Origin: an uncultured Rickettsiales bacterium
GTDB taxonomy: Bacteria; Pseudomonadota; Alphaproteobacteria; Rs-D84
Length of the DNA: 64,000 nt
Assembly (NCBI GenBank): GCA_900546225.1
Contig: URBZ01000004.1
Coordinates: 1-64,000 of the forward strand
Direction of reading: 5' to 3'
The position numbers and the translations under genes were made by a program. The notes beneath the pieces were generated by a model, which saw only the letters and a program-made list of their open reading frames with translations, was not told the DNA's origin and ran no database searches. The first letter of the stretch is position 1. Each line of letters begins with the position of its first letter. Shown in pieces: positions 17,003 through 26,093 of the stretch.

Positions 17003-19255
17003 ATGGAAGGACAATCAAGATTTTTACCAGAAAGTGTTTCTGGGGCGTTAAAAAACATTGCGCGGCGCGCGTGGGGCACAACACTGATTTTAGTCGGCGT
17101 GTGGGCTATATTTGCGTTGTTATTTTTTAATCCGTACTTGGACGGCTTTGCCACCGCCAGCACGTTTGGCAATCAATCCGCAATGGGTAATGTGGTTGCC
17201 TTTTTGCGGTACAGTGTGGGTACTGTTCCGGCGTTGTTTTTGCTGTTATGCATTGTGCGGGCGGGGATTTCGCGCGCAATGAATTGGGTGGACGATAATG
17301 CGCCCGAATATAATTTAATGCGAATTTTTGTCGCACTGTGTGCGGGTGCGGCGGCATTTGGTTTGATTGCGCCCAGTCGGGCGTTTGGTGGTTTTGCGGG
17401 CGCGATTGTGGCGCATGATGCGGGGACACTGGTTGGCGCGTGGGCGGTGGCATTATGCATTCCGGCAATGGCGGTATTTTTATGGTTGGCGGCGCGCGTG
17501 TTACATATTAAATGGTCGCATGTGCGTGCGTTGTTGAATTTGGTACGTCGCGTAATTGGTGCGATTTTGTCTGTATTCCGTATGGTGTCGGGACGTCCCG
17601 CGGCGGCGTCAGATGACGTGGAAAACGCCGAAGAAGTCGTCGCAGAAGAAGAGGCCGAGGAAGAAACGCCCGTCGCAGACACCAAACCCGCCGCGCGTCG
17701 TCGCGCAAAGCCCGCAGCCAAGAAAGCGGCAACCAAGGTTGCGCGCGCGGCCGGTGACGATGAATTTGAATTGCCAGACCCAGATTTTCTGGAAGATTCC
17801 AATTTTGGTAAAAATGTGGTAACGCCAGAGTTGAAACGTAATGCCGTCGCGATGGAGGAACACTTTGCTGAATACAATGTTCATGGCAAGGTTGTTGGTA
17901 TTCGCCCAGGGCCGATTGTTACATTGTATGAACTGATGCCCGAAAGTGGTACGCGTTGGGCCGATGTCAGCAAGACCGTCAAAGATATGACGCGTGCAAT
18001 GGCAACTGAAAATATTCGTATTGCGCAAATTCCTGGGACACCACTGATTGGTGTGGAAATGGTGAACCTGAAACGCCAGACGGTGCGTTTCCATGGTCTG
18101 GTTGCCAGTGACACATTCCAAACGTCCAAGTACAAGATTCCATTGGCATTGGGTGTTGATATTGGCGGTAATTATATGTATTTTGATTTGGCCAAAATGC
18201 CGCATATGCTGATTGCAGGGCGTACGGGGTCTGGGAAATCTGTGTTCGTGCAATCCATCATCACGTCTATCGTTTATCACTTTACACCGGACAAGTGCAA
18301 ATTGATAATCATTGACCCAAAGGGGGTTGATTTTGGGTTCTGGGACGATATCCCACATTTGATTACACCGATTGTAAAGCTTGATCCAAATGCGGCTGTC
18401 AATGCATTGAAGTGGGCCGTACGCGAAATGGAAGAACGGTATAAACAACTGCAACTGGTCAATGCGCGCAATATCGAAAGTTATAATGAAATCGTTGCGG
18501 CCAAGCGCGCGGCGGGCGAAAAAATCACGCGTCAGGTCGCCGTTGGTACAGATGAAGAAACAGGTGAATTGTTGTTTGAAACACAGGAAGTTGACCTGTC
18601 TGATATGCCATATATTGTCATTATTATTGACGAGGTTGCCGACCTGATGAGTTTGGCGCGCAAAGATGTTGAGGCGTGCGTCCAGCGTATTGCGCAGAAA
18701 GCGCGCGCGGCGGGTATTCACTTGGTCATGGCGACCCAGCGTCCAGATGCGACGACCATTACCGGTGTTATCAAGGCGAATTTCCCAACACGTGTATCAT
18801 TCCAAGCGCGCAGCGTTATTGACTCTATGACAACATTGGGTGAAAAGGGTGCGGAAACATTGTTGGCGTGTGGTGATATGTTGTTCAGCGAGGCCGGACG
18901 TCCACCTGTGCGTATACACGGTGCGTTTATATCGGACGAAGAATTGACGCGTATTGGCGATTTCCTGCGCGCACAACGTGAACCGGAATATGTTGCGGGC
19001 ATTACCGACGGTGGTGATGGTGACGTACCAATGGCTGGCGCGGCGGTGTCGGGCGGGGCGGCCGCGGGCAACAAAGATGCCGATTTATATGCACAGGCCA
19101 AAGAATGCGTTTTGCGCGATAAAAAGCCGACGATTTCGTACATTCAGCGCAGGTTGCAAATTGGTTACAACAAGGCCGCCGGATTTATGGAACGTATGGA
19201 ACAAGAGGGTATTGTCAGCCCGCCAGACGCGAACAATAAACGTCATATTTTATAG
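17003..19255 (+). CDS. ftsK: DNA translocase FtsK
   Basis: 750 aa. Four N-terminal membrane helices (to about 180), an acidic then Ala/Lys-rich linker (about 195-250), then the FtsK/SpoIIIE motor with Walker A AGRTGSGKSV (about 405-414), Walker B YIVIIIDEVADLM and a C-terminal gamma winged helix (ISYIQRRLQIGYNKAAGFMERMEQEGIVS) that reads KOPS. It pumps DNA at the septum and activates XerCD. The linker is short compared with E. coli FtsK. A TAAAAT -10 (16988-16993) lies 9 nt before the ATG, suggesting a very short leader. Confidence 0.97.
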   Translation: MEGQSRFLPESVSGALKNIARRAWGTTLILVGVWAIFALLFFNPYLDGFATASTFGNQSAMGNVVAFLRYSVGTVPALFLLLCIVRAGISRAMNWVDDNAPEYNLMRIFVALCAGAAAFGLIAPSRAFGGFAGAIVAHDAGTLVGAWAVALCIPAMAVFLWLAARVLHIKWSHVRALLNLVRRVIGAILSVFRMVSGRPAAASDDVENAEEVVAEEEAEEETPVADTKPAARRRAKPAAKKAATKVARAAGDDEFELPDPDFLEDSNFGKNVVTPELKRNAVAMEEHFAEYNVHGKVVGIRPGPIVTLYELMPESGTRWADVSKTVKDMTRAMATENIRIAQIPGTPLIGVEMVNLKRQTVRFHGLVASDTFQTSKYKIPLALGVDIGGNYMYFDLAKMPHMLIAGRTGSGKSVFVQSIITSIVYHFTPDKCKLIIIDPKGVDFGFWDDIPHLITPIVKLDPNAAVNALKWAVREMEERYKQLQLVNARNIESYNEIVAAKRAAGEKITRQVAVGTDEETGELLFETQEVDLSDMPYIVIIIDEVADLMSLARKDVEACVQRIAQKARAAGIHLVMATQRPDATTITGVIKANFPTRVSFQARSVIDSMTTLGEKGAETLLACGDMLFSEAGRPPVRIHGAFISDEELTRIGDFLRAQREPEYVAGITDGGDGDVPMAGAAVSGGAAAGNKDADLYAQAKECVLRDKKPTISYIQRRLQIGYNKAAGFMERMEQEGIVSPPDANNKRHIL

Positions 19256-19263
19256 TAAAAAAT

Positions 19264-19286
19264 ACCGGCGAATGCCGGTGTTTTTT
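19264..19286 (+). terminator. Intrinsic terminator after ftsK
   Basis: ACCGGC-GAAT-GCCGGT followed by G and T6. Confidence 0.85.
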
Positions 19287-19343
19287 ATTCTTTTTTATAT
19301 GGCCTGATTGTGGTATAATTATACGCAAAAGGAGATTTTTATT

Positions 19344-20573
19344 ATGAAGAAACAAATGTCTTGGTTTATTTTGGCGGCGGCGGTACTGGGGCTGAATCCG
19401 GCGGTGGCCGCAACAAACAGCGGTACGCGCGCTGCGTCCAGTGTGGATTTTTCGTCACAGCCCGCCACGCGTGCACGTACAAATGTGAACTATCAAAAAT
19501 ACCAGACGCGTACAACAACTCGTACGTATAATTCAAATGATGGTAAAAACCTGTATTATACACAGCCGGTAAATCGCAGTGCATTGTATAAACAATATGA
19601 TTCTGGTCGCACGTCCCAGACAACAACGGTTCGTACATCACGCGCGGAAACATTGCGCACAGAACTGAAACGTAAATATTATTTGGCGCATCCGTTCTTT
19701 CAGCCATTGGGGGGCAAGTTTGGTTCTGTGACGGATTTGTCGTACACAGACAATTCTTATAAAATCAATCTGACGCCTGTGACTGGATTTTCGATTTCTG
19801 ATCCAAAGGCGACATGGAGCACCAAGCAGTTTTCAATCAAAGAAGATTTCAGTTATGGTATAACAGACCGTATCGCGGTGTTGGGTATGCTGCGTTATGA
19901 TTCTGCAAAATACAAATTTGATTGGACAACCGCGCCAGACGATGAAATGGACGACAATGATTTGAATATGTTCGGTCTGGGTGGCCAGTGGCGTTTTGTC
20001 GATAACGACAAATGGATTGCAACGGCATCGGCATATTACCAGCACCAGAAAGATATTTCGGACAACGTAATCTTGGACATCAAGGCAGGGTACAAGGTTG
20101 CACGTTCGACCATCTATGGTTTGGCACGTGGTTGGTATGTTGACTTTGATGGCAATTCTTATGGTAATGGTATCGAAGGTAAAAATGAATCCGGTCACGA
20201 ACAATCATTGTTCTTGGCGTACAAGACAGACGTCAGCAACGCATTCTATTTCGAAGGCGGATTGGGCGTGTTCAGCGTCTTGGACGAAGATTGGACATTT
20301 AATTTAGAGGGTATCTTTGGTACATATGATTGGCACAATCAGGCGTCGTTAAAGGCGGCATTGGGTTGGCAACCAACGGATTGGGTTGCACTGAATCTGT
20401 ATGCCAAGATGGCCGTATATGACAGTGCCGACGATAAAAAATTGGATTACTATGTATATGGTGCAGAAACATCTGCGGGTGTATACCAAGACAGTTGGGT
20501 AAAGCATGGCACAGCAGATGTCAACGATTACAAAGAAACAACCGTTGGCCTGCAAGCGATATTCCAGTTTTAA
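19344..20573 (+). CDS. Outer-membrane beta-barrel protein
   Basis: 409 aa from the ATG at 19344 (AAAGGAG upstream). Signal peptide MKKQMSWFILAAAVLGLNPAVAA, then about 90 residues rich in Thr, Arg and Tyr (low complexity), then alternating amphipathic strands (FGLGGQWRFVDNDKWIATASAYY, YWVA-like repeats) ending in aromatic TTVGLQAIFQF, a typical barrel-terminal signal for Bam. Family not identified. The Thr/Arg-rich segment may face the periplasm or peptidoglycan. A second barrel gene follows. Confidence 0.65.
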   Translation: MKKQMSWFILAAAVLGLNPAVAATNSGTRAASSVDFSSQPATRARTNVNYQKYQTRTTTRTYNSNDGKNLYYTQPVNRSALYKQYDSGRTSQTTTVRTSRAETLRTELKRKYYLAHPFFQPLGGKFGSVTDLSYTDNSYKINLTPVTGFSISDPKATWSTKQFSIKEDFSYGITDRIAVLGMLRYDSAKYKFDWTTAPDDEMDDNDLNMFGLGGQWRFVDNDKWIATASAYYQHQKDISDNVILDIKAGYKVARSTIYGLARGWYVDFDGNSYGNGIEGKNESGHEQSLFLAYKTDVSNAFYFEGGLGVFSVLDEDWTFNLEGIFGTYDWHNQASLKAALGWQPTDWVALNLYAKMAVYDSADDKKLDYYVYGAETSAGVYQDSWVKHGTADVNDYKETTVGLQAIFQF

Positions 20574-20591
20574 TATCTGATGGAAGTATTT

Positions 20592-20620
20592 GGCTGGTGC
20601 GGGGCGAAAACGCATCAGCC
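20592..20620 (+). terminator. Hairpin between two outer-membrane genes
   Basis: GGCTGGTGCG pairs with CGCATCAGCC (one mismatch). The downstream T-content is weak, so it may be a partial terminator or an mRNA-stability hairpin. Confidence 0.4.
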
Positions 20621-20649
20621 GATAATTTTGTAAATGTGGGGACGTGGTT

Positions 20650-21366
20650 ATGCGCAAGTTACTGTTTTGTTTGATGGGGGTTTGTGTGATGATGACGGGG
20701 GCGCGTGCAGATGATGCGTTGGCACGCGATACGTCTGATCCGTTGTATATGTTGGGTATCGAAGAAACACTGTCCCAAACAACATTGACGTTTTGGGATA
20801 ATGTGTTGCGTGCGGGGCAGTCCGTTTCATATGGTATGAATGACCGCCTGACCATCGGGGCAAACGTACATTATCAAATCGATTTTGATGGGGACGAAGA
20901 CGGATTCTCGGCCATTGATGTCGGTGGGGCATATCGTATGTCAAATGGTTCTGATAACAGTGCCCAGTTGATATCGGACGTCTTGTTTGGATTAAAGTTT
21001 GGTGGTTCGTCACATGTGCGCACGCCGTATTTCGCGGATTCCACGTATTATGCGGGACTGCGTTTTGGACGTCAATGGTCGGGTGTGACATTGGCGGCAA
21101 CGGTAAAATCAAATTGGATTTTTGATGATACCCGCGGTATGTCATACATTGACATGACGCCAGAGGTTTATTTCCGCCTTGACCCAGATATGCGTTTGGG
21201 TTTTGACTTTACATGGCGCAAGGCAACAAATCCGGACTATGACCAAGAATGGATTGGTGGCAAATTTGTTCGCCAATATGGCCGTACGCAGTACATAGGG
21301 CACGTTGACTATGAATTTGAAAGTGAAGATTTTCAGGTCGGTGCGCAAATAAACATCTTGTTCTGA
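20650..21366 (+). CDS. Outer-membrane beta-barrel protein
   Basis: 238 aa from ATG 20650 (GTG at 20644 is less likely; GGGGA lies about 7 nt before the ATG). Signal peptide MRKLLFCLMGVCVMMTGARA, cut near 20. The rest is alternating beta strands (QSVSYGMNDRLTIGANVHYQIDF, RMSNGSDNSAQLI) ending in QVGAQINILF with a C-terminal Phe, a barrel signal. It probably shares a transcript with the preceding barrel gene. Confidence 0.65.
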   Translation: MRKLLFCLMGVCVMMTGARADDALARDTSDPLYMLGIEETLSQTTLTFWDNVLRAGQSVSYGMNDRLTIGANVHYQIDFDGDEDGFSAIDVGGAYRMSNGSDNSAQLISDVLFGLKFGGSSHVRTPYFADSTYYAGLRFGRQWSGVTLAATVKSNWIFDDTRGMSYIDMTPEVYFRLDPDMRLGFDFTWRKATNPDYDQEWIGGKFVRQYGRTQYIGHVDYEFESEDFQVGAQINILF

Positions 21367-21374
21367 TAAATTTT

Positions 21375-21399
21375 TCCCCGCGCGAATGCGGGGATTTTT
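21375..21399 (+). terminator. Intrinsic terminator
   Basis: TCCCCGC / GCGGGGA stem with loop GCGAAT, followed by T5. Confidence 0.85.
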
Positions 21400-21412
21400 C
21401 TTGTTATGTGTG

Positions 21413-21440
21413 TTGACAATTTTTATTTTTGGGCTATATT
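21413..21440 (+). promoter_or_regulatory. fabD promoter (leaderless)
   Basis: Perfect TTGACA (21413-21418), 16-bp spacer, TATATT (21435-21440). The ATG begins exactly 7 nt after the last -10 base, where transcription should start. Confidence 0.7.
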
Positions 21441-21446
21441 TTAAGC

Positions 21447-22415
21447 ATGCAAGAAAAAGTTATTTTTGTTTTTCCAGGTCAGGGCGCGCAGTATGTTGGT
21501 ATGGGCAAAGATTTATTTCATGAATTTGCCGTGGCGCGTTATACATTTCAACAGGTTTCGGACATTGCGCATCGTGATATTACGGGTATTTGTTTTAATG
21601 GGCCGGAATCTGAATTGAACAAACCGGAAAATACTTCATTGGGGACATTTGCGCATTCTGTTGCGATTGCCAGAATAATAGAGGCGGAATTTGGCCGCCC
21701 ACTGTATCAGGTTGGGTACGCCATGGCGGGCCATTCAATGGGACAATATTCGGCGTTGCATTGTGTTGGCGCGCTGTCGTTTGCGGACGCCGTGCGGTTG
21801 TTGTCCGCGCGCAGTTCATATATGTCTATGACGGACAAATCAGGTGGCGGAATGGGGTGCATTGTTGGACTGGATCGCGCGGCGGTTGAAAACTGTTTGA
21901 TGGCGGCAAATGGTCATGGGTATGCGGCGATATCAAATCATAATGCGCGTGATCAATTTATTATCAGTGGCCAAAATGCCGCGCTGGACGCGGTATTGGT
22001 TGCGGCACAAAATTCTGGGGCACGTTTGGCCAAGCGGTTAAATGTATCTGTGCCGGCGCATTGTGAATTGATGCGTGATGCTGGACATATGTTGCGCGCA
22101 CGTCTGGAAGAAACGCCAATATCCGCACCTAAAACAAATTGGTTTTCAAATCAAACCGCGGCATTTATGTCCAACCCAATGGACGTTCGTGATGCATTGG
22201 CTGACCAGATGACGCATGGGGTGCGTTGGTTGGAAATTATGGAAAAGTTCCCGACGTATTCAATTACGCAATCGTATGAACTGGGGCCGGGGGCGGTGTT
22301 ATCTAAATTGATAAAGCGTGCGGACGTTGGTACGCGTGCGGCATCAACCGACAATATTGCGGGCGTGCGTAAAATGCTGGACGCGTTGGCGACGGGGCTA
22401 AACCACGTGCGGTAA
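21447..22415 (+). CDS. fabD: Malonyl-CoA:ACP transacylase
   Basis: 322 aa from ATG 21447; an in-frame TTG at 21429 lies inside the promoter and is rejected. FVFPGQGAQYVGMGKDL opens the fold, AGHSMGQYSAL carries the nucleophile Ser97 (the residue after the elbow Gly is Gln where Glu is usual), and VSVPAHCELM supplies the His. It loads malonate onto acyl carrier protein for fatty-acid synthesis. It stands alone, without fabH, fabG or acpP, and meets rarA tail to tail. Confidence 0.95.
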   Translation: MQEKVIFVFPGQGAQYVGMGKDLFHEFAVARYTFQQVSDIAHRDITGICFNGPESELNKPENTSLGTFAHSVAIARIIEAEFGRPLYQVGYAMAGHSMGQYSALHCVGALSFADAVRLLSARSSYMSMTDKSGGGMGCIVGLDRAAVENCLMAANGHGYAAISNHNARDQFIISGQNAALDAVLVAAQNSGARLAKRLNVSVPAHCELMRDAGHMLRARLEETPISAPKTNWFSNQTAAFMSNPMDVRDALADQMTHGVRWLEIMEKFPTYSITQSYELGPGAVLSKLIKRADVGTRAASTDNIAGVRKMLDALATGLNHVR

Positions 22416-22417
22416 TT

Positions 22418-23701
22418 TTATTTTTTTGATGAATTTATTTTTTCGCGCAGTGTGTTCCAATAATCCAGACGCTTTTTAATTTCGCGTTCAAATCCGCGTT
22501 CCACGGGGGTATAGAATGTCTGACGCGGCATAGATTCAGGAAAACAATTTTGACCTGAAAATCCAGACGCCGTATCGGGGTCATAAATGTACCCCGCACC
22601 ATATCCCATATTTTTCATCATTTTTGTCGGGGCGTTCAAAATGTTTTTTGGTGGCGGAACGCTGCCTGTGGCGCGGGCGGCGGCATACGCCGCATTTTGT
22701 GCGCGATAATTTCCAATACTTTTTGGCGCAGTGCCCAAATAAATTACCAGTTCGGTCAGTGCCAAGTCCCCCTCTGGACTGCCCATGCGTTCATACAGTT
22801 GCCATGCGGTCAATGCCATCTGCATTGCGTTGGGATCGGCCAGACCCACATCTTCCATTGCGAATCGTGCCAAGCGGCGGAACAAGTACATTGGATCTTG
22901 GCCTGATGTCATCATGCGCGCCGTCCAATACAGCGCGGCATCGGTGTCTGATGCACGCAATGATTTATGTACCGCCGAAATCAGGTTGTAATGTTCGTCG
23001 CCCGATTTGTCGGACAGGGGTGCGCGCTTTTGTATCACGGAATCCAACGCATCGGGGTTCAGTTCCTTTTTGAAATTTGCGTTTATCAGGTATTCAATTG
23101 TGTTCAGTAAAAATCGCGCATCACCATCAGAAATGTCCGCCAAATGATTACGGGCATCTTCGTTTAATGGTAATTTTTTTTCTGTAAATTTTTCTGCACG
23201 ATTTATCAATTCCATTAAATCATCGTGCGATAATCCCGCCAATACCCCGACGTGACAACGCGACAGTAACGCGTTATTCAAATTAAAACTGGGGTTTTCG
23301 GTGGTTGCACCCATGAATACGACAGTGCCATCTTCTAGGTAAGGCAACAGGGTATCTTGCTGGGTTTTATTAAACCGGTGAATTTCGTCGATAAACAGTA
23401 ATGTGTTGCGGCCCAAATTGCGATTTAACTTTGCGGTTTCCATCGCCTTTTTTATATCGGCGGTGCCGGAAAATACCGCGGACATCGGTACAAAATCCAT
23501 ATCCACAGAATTTGCCAATGCACGTGCAATCGTCGTCTTGCCACACCCCGGCGGGCCCCACAAAATCAGGTTGGACAATTTATGATTATCAACCATGCGG
23601 CGCACCAGTCCGTTTTCCCCCAGCAGTTGGGTTTGACCGATAACTTCATCAATCGTGCGTGGTCGCATTAAATCGGCAAGAGGTCTGGTTTCGTCGGGCA
23701 T
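22418..23701 (-). CDS. rarA: Replication-associated recombination protein RarA (AAA+ ATPase)
   Basis: 427 aa. LADLMRPRTIDEVIGQTQLLG, Walker A WGPPGCGKTT (about 48-57), Walker B FIDEIHRFNK, sensor 1 GATTENPSF, and the MgsA tetramerisation and C-terminal domains (GAGYIYDPD). It is the MgsA/RarA/WRNIP1 family that acts at stalled forks. No Shine-Dalgarno precedes the ATG; TAAAAC stands at the -10 position for a leaderless start, but that match is weak. Confidence 0.95.
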   Translation of the reverse strand: MPDETRPLADLMRPRTIDEVIGQTQLLGENGLVRRMVDNHKLSNLILWGPPGCGKTTIARALANSVDMDFVPMSAVFSGTADIKKAMETAKLNRNLGRNTLLFIDEIHRFNKTQQDTLLPYLEDGTVVFMGATTENPSFNLNNALLSRCHVGVLAGLSHDDLMELINRAEKFTEKKLPLNEDARNHLADISDGDARFLLNTIEYLINANFKKELNPDALDSVIQKRAPLSDKSGDEHYNLISAVHKSLRASDTDAALYWTARMMTSGQDPMYLFRRLARFAMEDVGLADPNAMQMALTAWQLYERMGSPEGDLALTELVIYLGTAPKSIGNYRAQNAAYAAARATGSVPPPKNILNAPTKMMKNMGYGAGYIYDPDTASGFSGQNCFPESMPRQTFYTPVERGFEREIKKRLDYWNTLREKINSSKK

Positions 23702-23720
23702 AATTATGTTTTACTTTGAT

Positions 23721-23749
23721 TTTATTTACTGTTTATTTTGTGGTATAAT
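23721..23749 (+). promoter_or_regulatory. Promoter of mucR-like gene
   Basis: TTTATT (23721-23726), 17-bp spacer, perfect TATAAT (23744-23749). A start near 23756 rules out the in-frame GTG at 23738 and supports the TTG at 23780. Confidence 0.55.
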
Positions 23750-23779
23750 GATTGTATTAGAAAAAAGAGGGTTTATCAA

Positions 23780-24154
23780 TTGGTAAATGATGATAAAAAT
23801 TCCGAATTTACGTTGGCGGTTGCCAATCTGGCGGCGGCGGCAATGGCGGCAAATCCGGAACTGACCATGGCGGCGGCGGTGGCATCGGCGCGTGAAACAT
23901 TGCGGGGGGCATCGGTGTCCCCGCGTCAAATTGCTGATTCCGTGCGTCCAGACAAAATTCAATGTCTGGAAGATGGCACGTGGCACGTTATGTTGCGTCG
24001 CTATATTCGCCGTAAATTTAACCTGACACCGGACGCGTATCGTGCAAAGTGGGGATTGCCGGCGGATTATCCTTTTGTTGCGCCGAACTATGCATCGCGT
24101 CGGTCAAAGATTGCCAAGAAGACCGGTTTGGGAAAATCAAAACAGGGAAAATAA
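23780..24154 (+). CDS. MucR/Ros-family transcriptional regulator
   Basis: 124-125 aa from a TTG start at 23780 with GAGGG about 9 nt upstream. The C-terminal half is the MucR fold: IQCLEDGTWHVMLRRYIRRKFNLTPDAYR followed by KWGLPADYPFVAPNYASRRSKIAKKTGLG. In classic Ros proteins the second half of the zinc site includes His residues in the RHL/RTHY helix; here they are RYI/RRKF, so this member may fold without zinc. MucR proteins are H-NS-like silencers of envelope and virulence genes in alphaproteobacteria. It lies 1 nt before the lysozyme-TPR gene. Confidence 0.85.
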   Translation: MVNDDKNSEFTLAVANLAAAAMAANPELTMAAAVASARETLRGASVSPRQIADSVRPDKIQCLEDGTWHVMLRRYIRRKFNLTPDAYRAKWGLPADYPFVAPNYASRRSKIAKKTGLGKSKQGK

Positions 24155-24155
24155 T

Positions 24156-26093
24156 ATGTCGGAAAAATTCAGAAAAATCGTGCACAGTCCCGAAGAGGCG
24201 GCGAAAAAACTGCGTAAAAAAATTGGTGCAACGCGTCCGGTGGAATATGTGCGTGCGCGCGCCACAGGCGACAAATTAAATGCTGGTGCGGTTGCGGGTA
24301 TCATGGCATTGGGCACGGCAAAGTGGTCTGCGTGGTTGGCGGCGGGCGGTACGCAATTTATGCTGTGGCTGGCGCGTGTGGCGGCATTGGATAACGCTAT
24401 TTTGCGCCATATGGAAAAATCGGGCGCAGCCAAAGATGTTAAACTGAACAAGGACGGTACGGAAAATAAACTGTCCAAGTTCAGAAAAAAGAATCCAAAT
24501 TTAGTTGCGCATTTGAAATGGTATTTTGCGCTGTCGCTGTTGGCGGGGGCGGGCGCGGCCACAATGAAATATGGGCCGGACATTGTGCAAACAGTCCAAG
24601 AACGTCGCGCCGAACGCGAGGTAGACGAGGCGCGTCGTGGGACGTATGCCGCGTATCTGGACAAAATGCAGAGTATAACGCCATTCTTGATTGCAGACCT
24701 GATTGCCAAAGAAGGGATTCATGTTGACAGTAATGGTATGCATGTGCCGTATAAAGATTCGCGCGGGGTTTGGACGATTGGTTTTGGTTCGACAATGTTG
24801 AAAGATAAAACGCCTGTGACGGAAAAAACAAAACCAATCACAAATGACGAGGCATATGAACTGGCGCGTTGGCATTTGGAAGCGGGCGAAACGTACTTTA
24901 TCATGTACTGTTATGACACGGCCGTGCCAGATGTTGATATTTCGACAACAGAACGTGCGCTGGGGACAGGGTCGATTGTATATAATTCGTATTCTAAATT
25001 GATTGAAAATCCAAAGGCCAGAAATACCCGTGAACGTTTTGCGGCGTTGCGTGCGGATTTTGATGAATTTGGTTATGCGACCCCAGACAGTTTGATTTTG
25101 CAACGCTTTGCCCAATACCCCATTTTAGAAAAAGACGAAACATCGTTTGGGCGTGAATGGTTGCACGGTGGCACGACGGACATGCTGGGTGATAAACTGG
25201 GCGGATTCTTGGCCGGTGGTCGCGGTGTGCAATGGCGACGCTGGTTGGAGGCAGGGCTGTTCACCGGCGACATTACACCAAATATGTTGCTGGATTGTCC
25301 GGTAAACGGCATGTATGAGTTTTACAGATGCATGGACGAAGAAAAAGAAGCGTTCTTTATCGGTAATAATTCAGAAAACCGTCGTGTCAATCGTGATACG
25401 TATGCCAAGTTTTATAAATGGCTGGAAAATCCAGTGAATAAAAAAGGTTTGTCGTTGGCGCGGTGGAAGAAGATTAGCGATTATCTGCCGCCGGATATTG
25501 TGGAACTGTGTCGCGGCGGAAAATGCGAATTGGGTAATCGCGAAATTGCCCGACATGTGCCAACGCTGGATACAGAAATTGGCAACACTGACAATATCGC
25601 GGTCAAGACGTATGTTTTGGAATATGATGAATTGTATGCTGATGCGATTGATTCATACAAGGCAGGGGACTTTGCGGCGGCGGCGGAAAAATACACAAAT
25701 ATGTTGTCGCTGTATCCGAACAATGCGTTGTTGCGAAATGATTTGGCGGCGACGTACAATAAATTGGGTATGTACAACGATGCTATTACACAGGTGCGTG
25801 AAATTGTTCACCGTATTGGGGACAAGGGGCAATATGCGGCGGCGTACTATAATGCTGGGTTTGCGTATGAAAAACTGGGTAATCTGCAAAAGGCATTGGC
25901 GAACTATAAATTGGCATTGGCAAATGGTAATCGTCGTGTACAGCGTGACATAACGCGTGTGCGTGAAAATATGAACAAAGTATCATCACAGGGCAAGCGT
26001 ATCGCGTTTGGTGGTGCGCGCGCAAAATTGCAAAATAAATCGCGTGGCGATTTGCTGGTTTACGGAATTGAACACAAGGGTAATATGGCATGA
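24156..26093 (+). CDS. Membrane-anchored GH24-type lysozyme with TPR repeats
   Basis: 645 aa from ATG 24156 (AGGGAA upstream); longer frames overlap mucR and are rejected. Two hydrophobic stretches lie at about 40-75 and 115-140. A T4-lysozyme-like segment follows: Glu186 (IAKEG), Asp201 (YKDSRG) and Thr207 (WTIGFGST); the Asp-Thr spacing equals that of T4 lysozyme and Glu-Asp is 6 longer. The C-terminus (about 480-645) holds TPR-like helices (YADAIDSYKAGDFAAAAEKY, NDLAATYNKLGMYNDAITQ, AYYNAGFAYEKLGNLQKALANY). Probably a cell-wall muramidase on a TPR scaffold, not a phage endolysin, as no phage genes are nearby. Its stop overlaps the next start. Confidence 0.65.
   Translation: MSEKFRKIVHSPEEAAKKLRKKIGATRPVEYVRARATGDKLNAGAVAGIMALGTAKWSAWLAAGGTQFMLWLARVAALDNAILRHMEKSGAAKDVKLNKDGTENKLSKFRKKNPNLVAHLKWYFALSLLAGAGAATMKYGPDIVQTVQERRAEREVDEARRGTYAAYLDKMQSITPFLIADLIAKEGIHVDSNGMHVPYKDSRGVWTIGFGSTMLKDKTPVTEKTKPITNDEAYELARWHLEAGETYFIMYCYDTAVPDVDISTTERALGTGSIVYNSYSKLIENPKARNTRERFAALRADFDEFGYATPDSLILQRFAQYPILEKDETSFGREWLHGGTTDMLGDKLGGFLAGGRGVQWRRWLEAGLFTGDITPNMLLDCPVNGMYEFYRCMDEEKEAFFIGNNSENRRVNRDTYAKFYKWLENPVNKKGLSLARWKKISDYLPPDIVELCRGGKCELGNREIARHVPTLDTEIGNTDNIAVKTYVLEYDELYADAIDSYKAGDFAAAAEKYTNMLSLYPNNALLRNDLAATYNKLGMYNDAITQVREIVHRIGDKGQYAAAYYNAGFAYEKLGNLQKALANYKLALANGNRRVQRDITRVRENMNKVSSQGKRIAFGGARAKLQNKSRGDLLVYGIEHKGNMA

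Noticed and set aside
17609..18721. 370-codon open frame antisense to ftsK
   Set aside because: It mirrors a strongly supported FtsK motor, has no ribosome site, and its translation shows no domain; it arises from codon bias on the other strand.
24156..26093. Lysozyme gene as a prophage endolysin
   Set aside because: No holin, portal, terminase or integrase nearby, and TPR repeats and membrane segments do not fit an endolysin.
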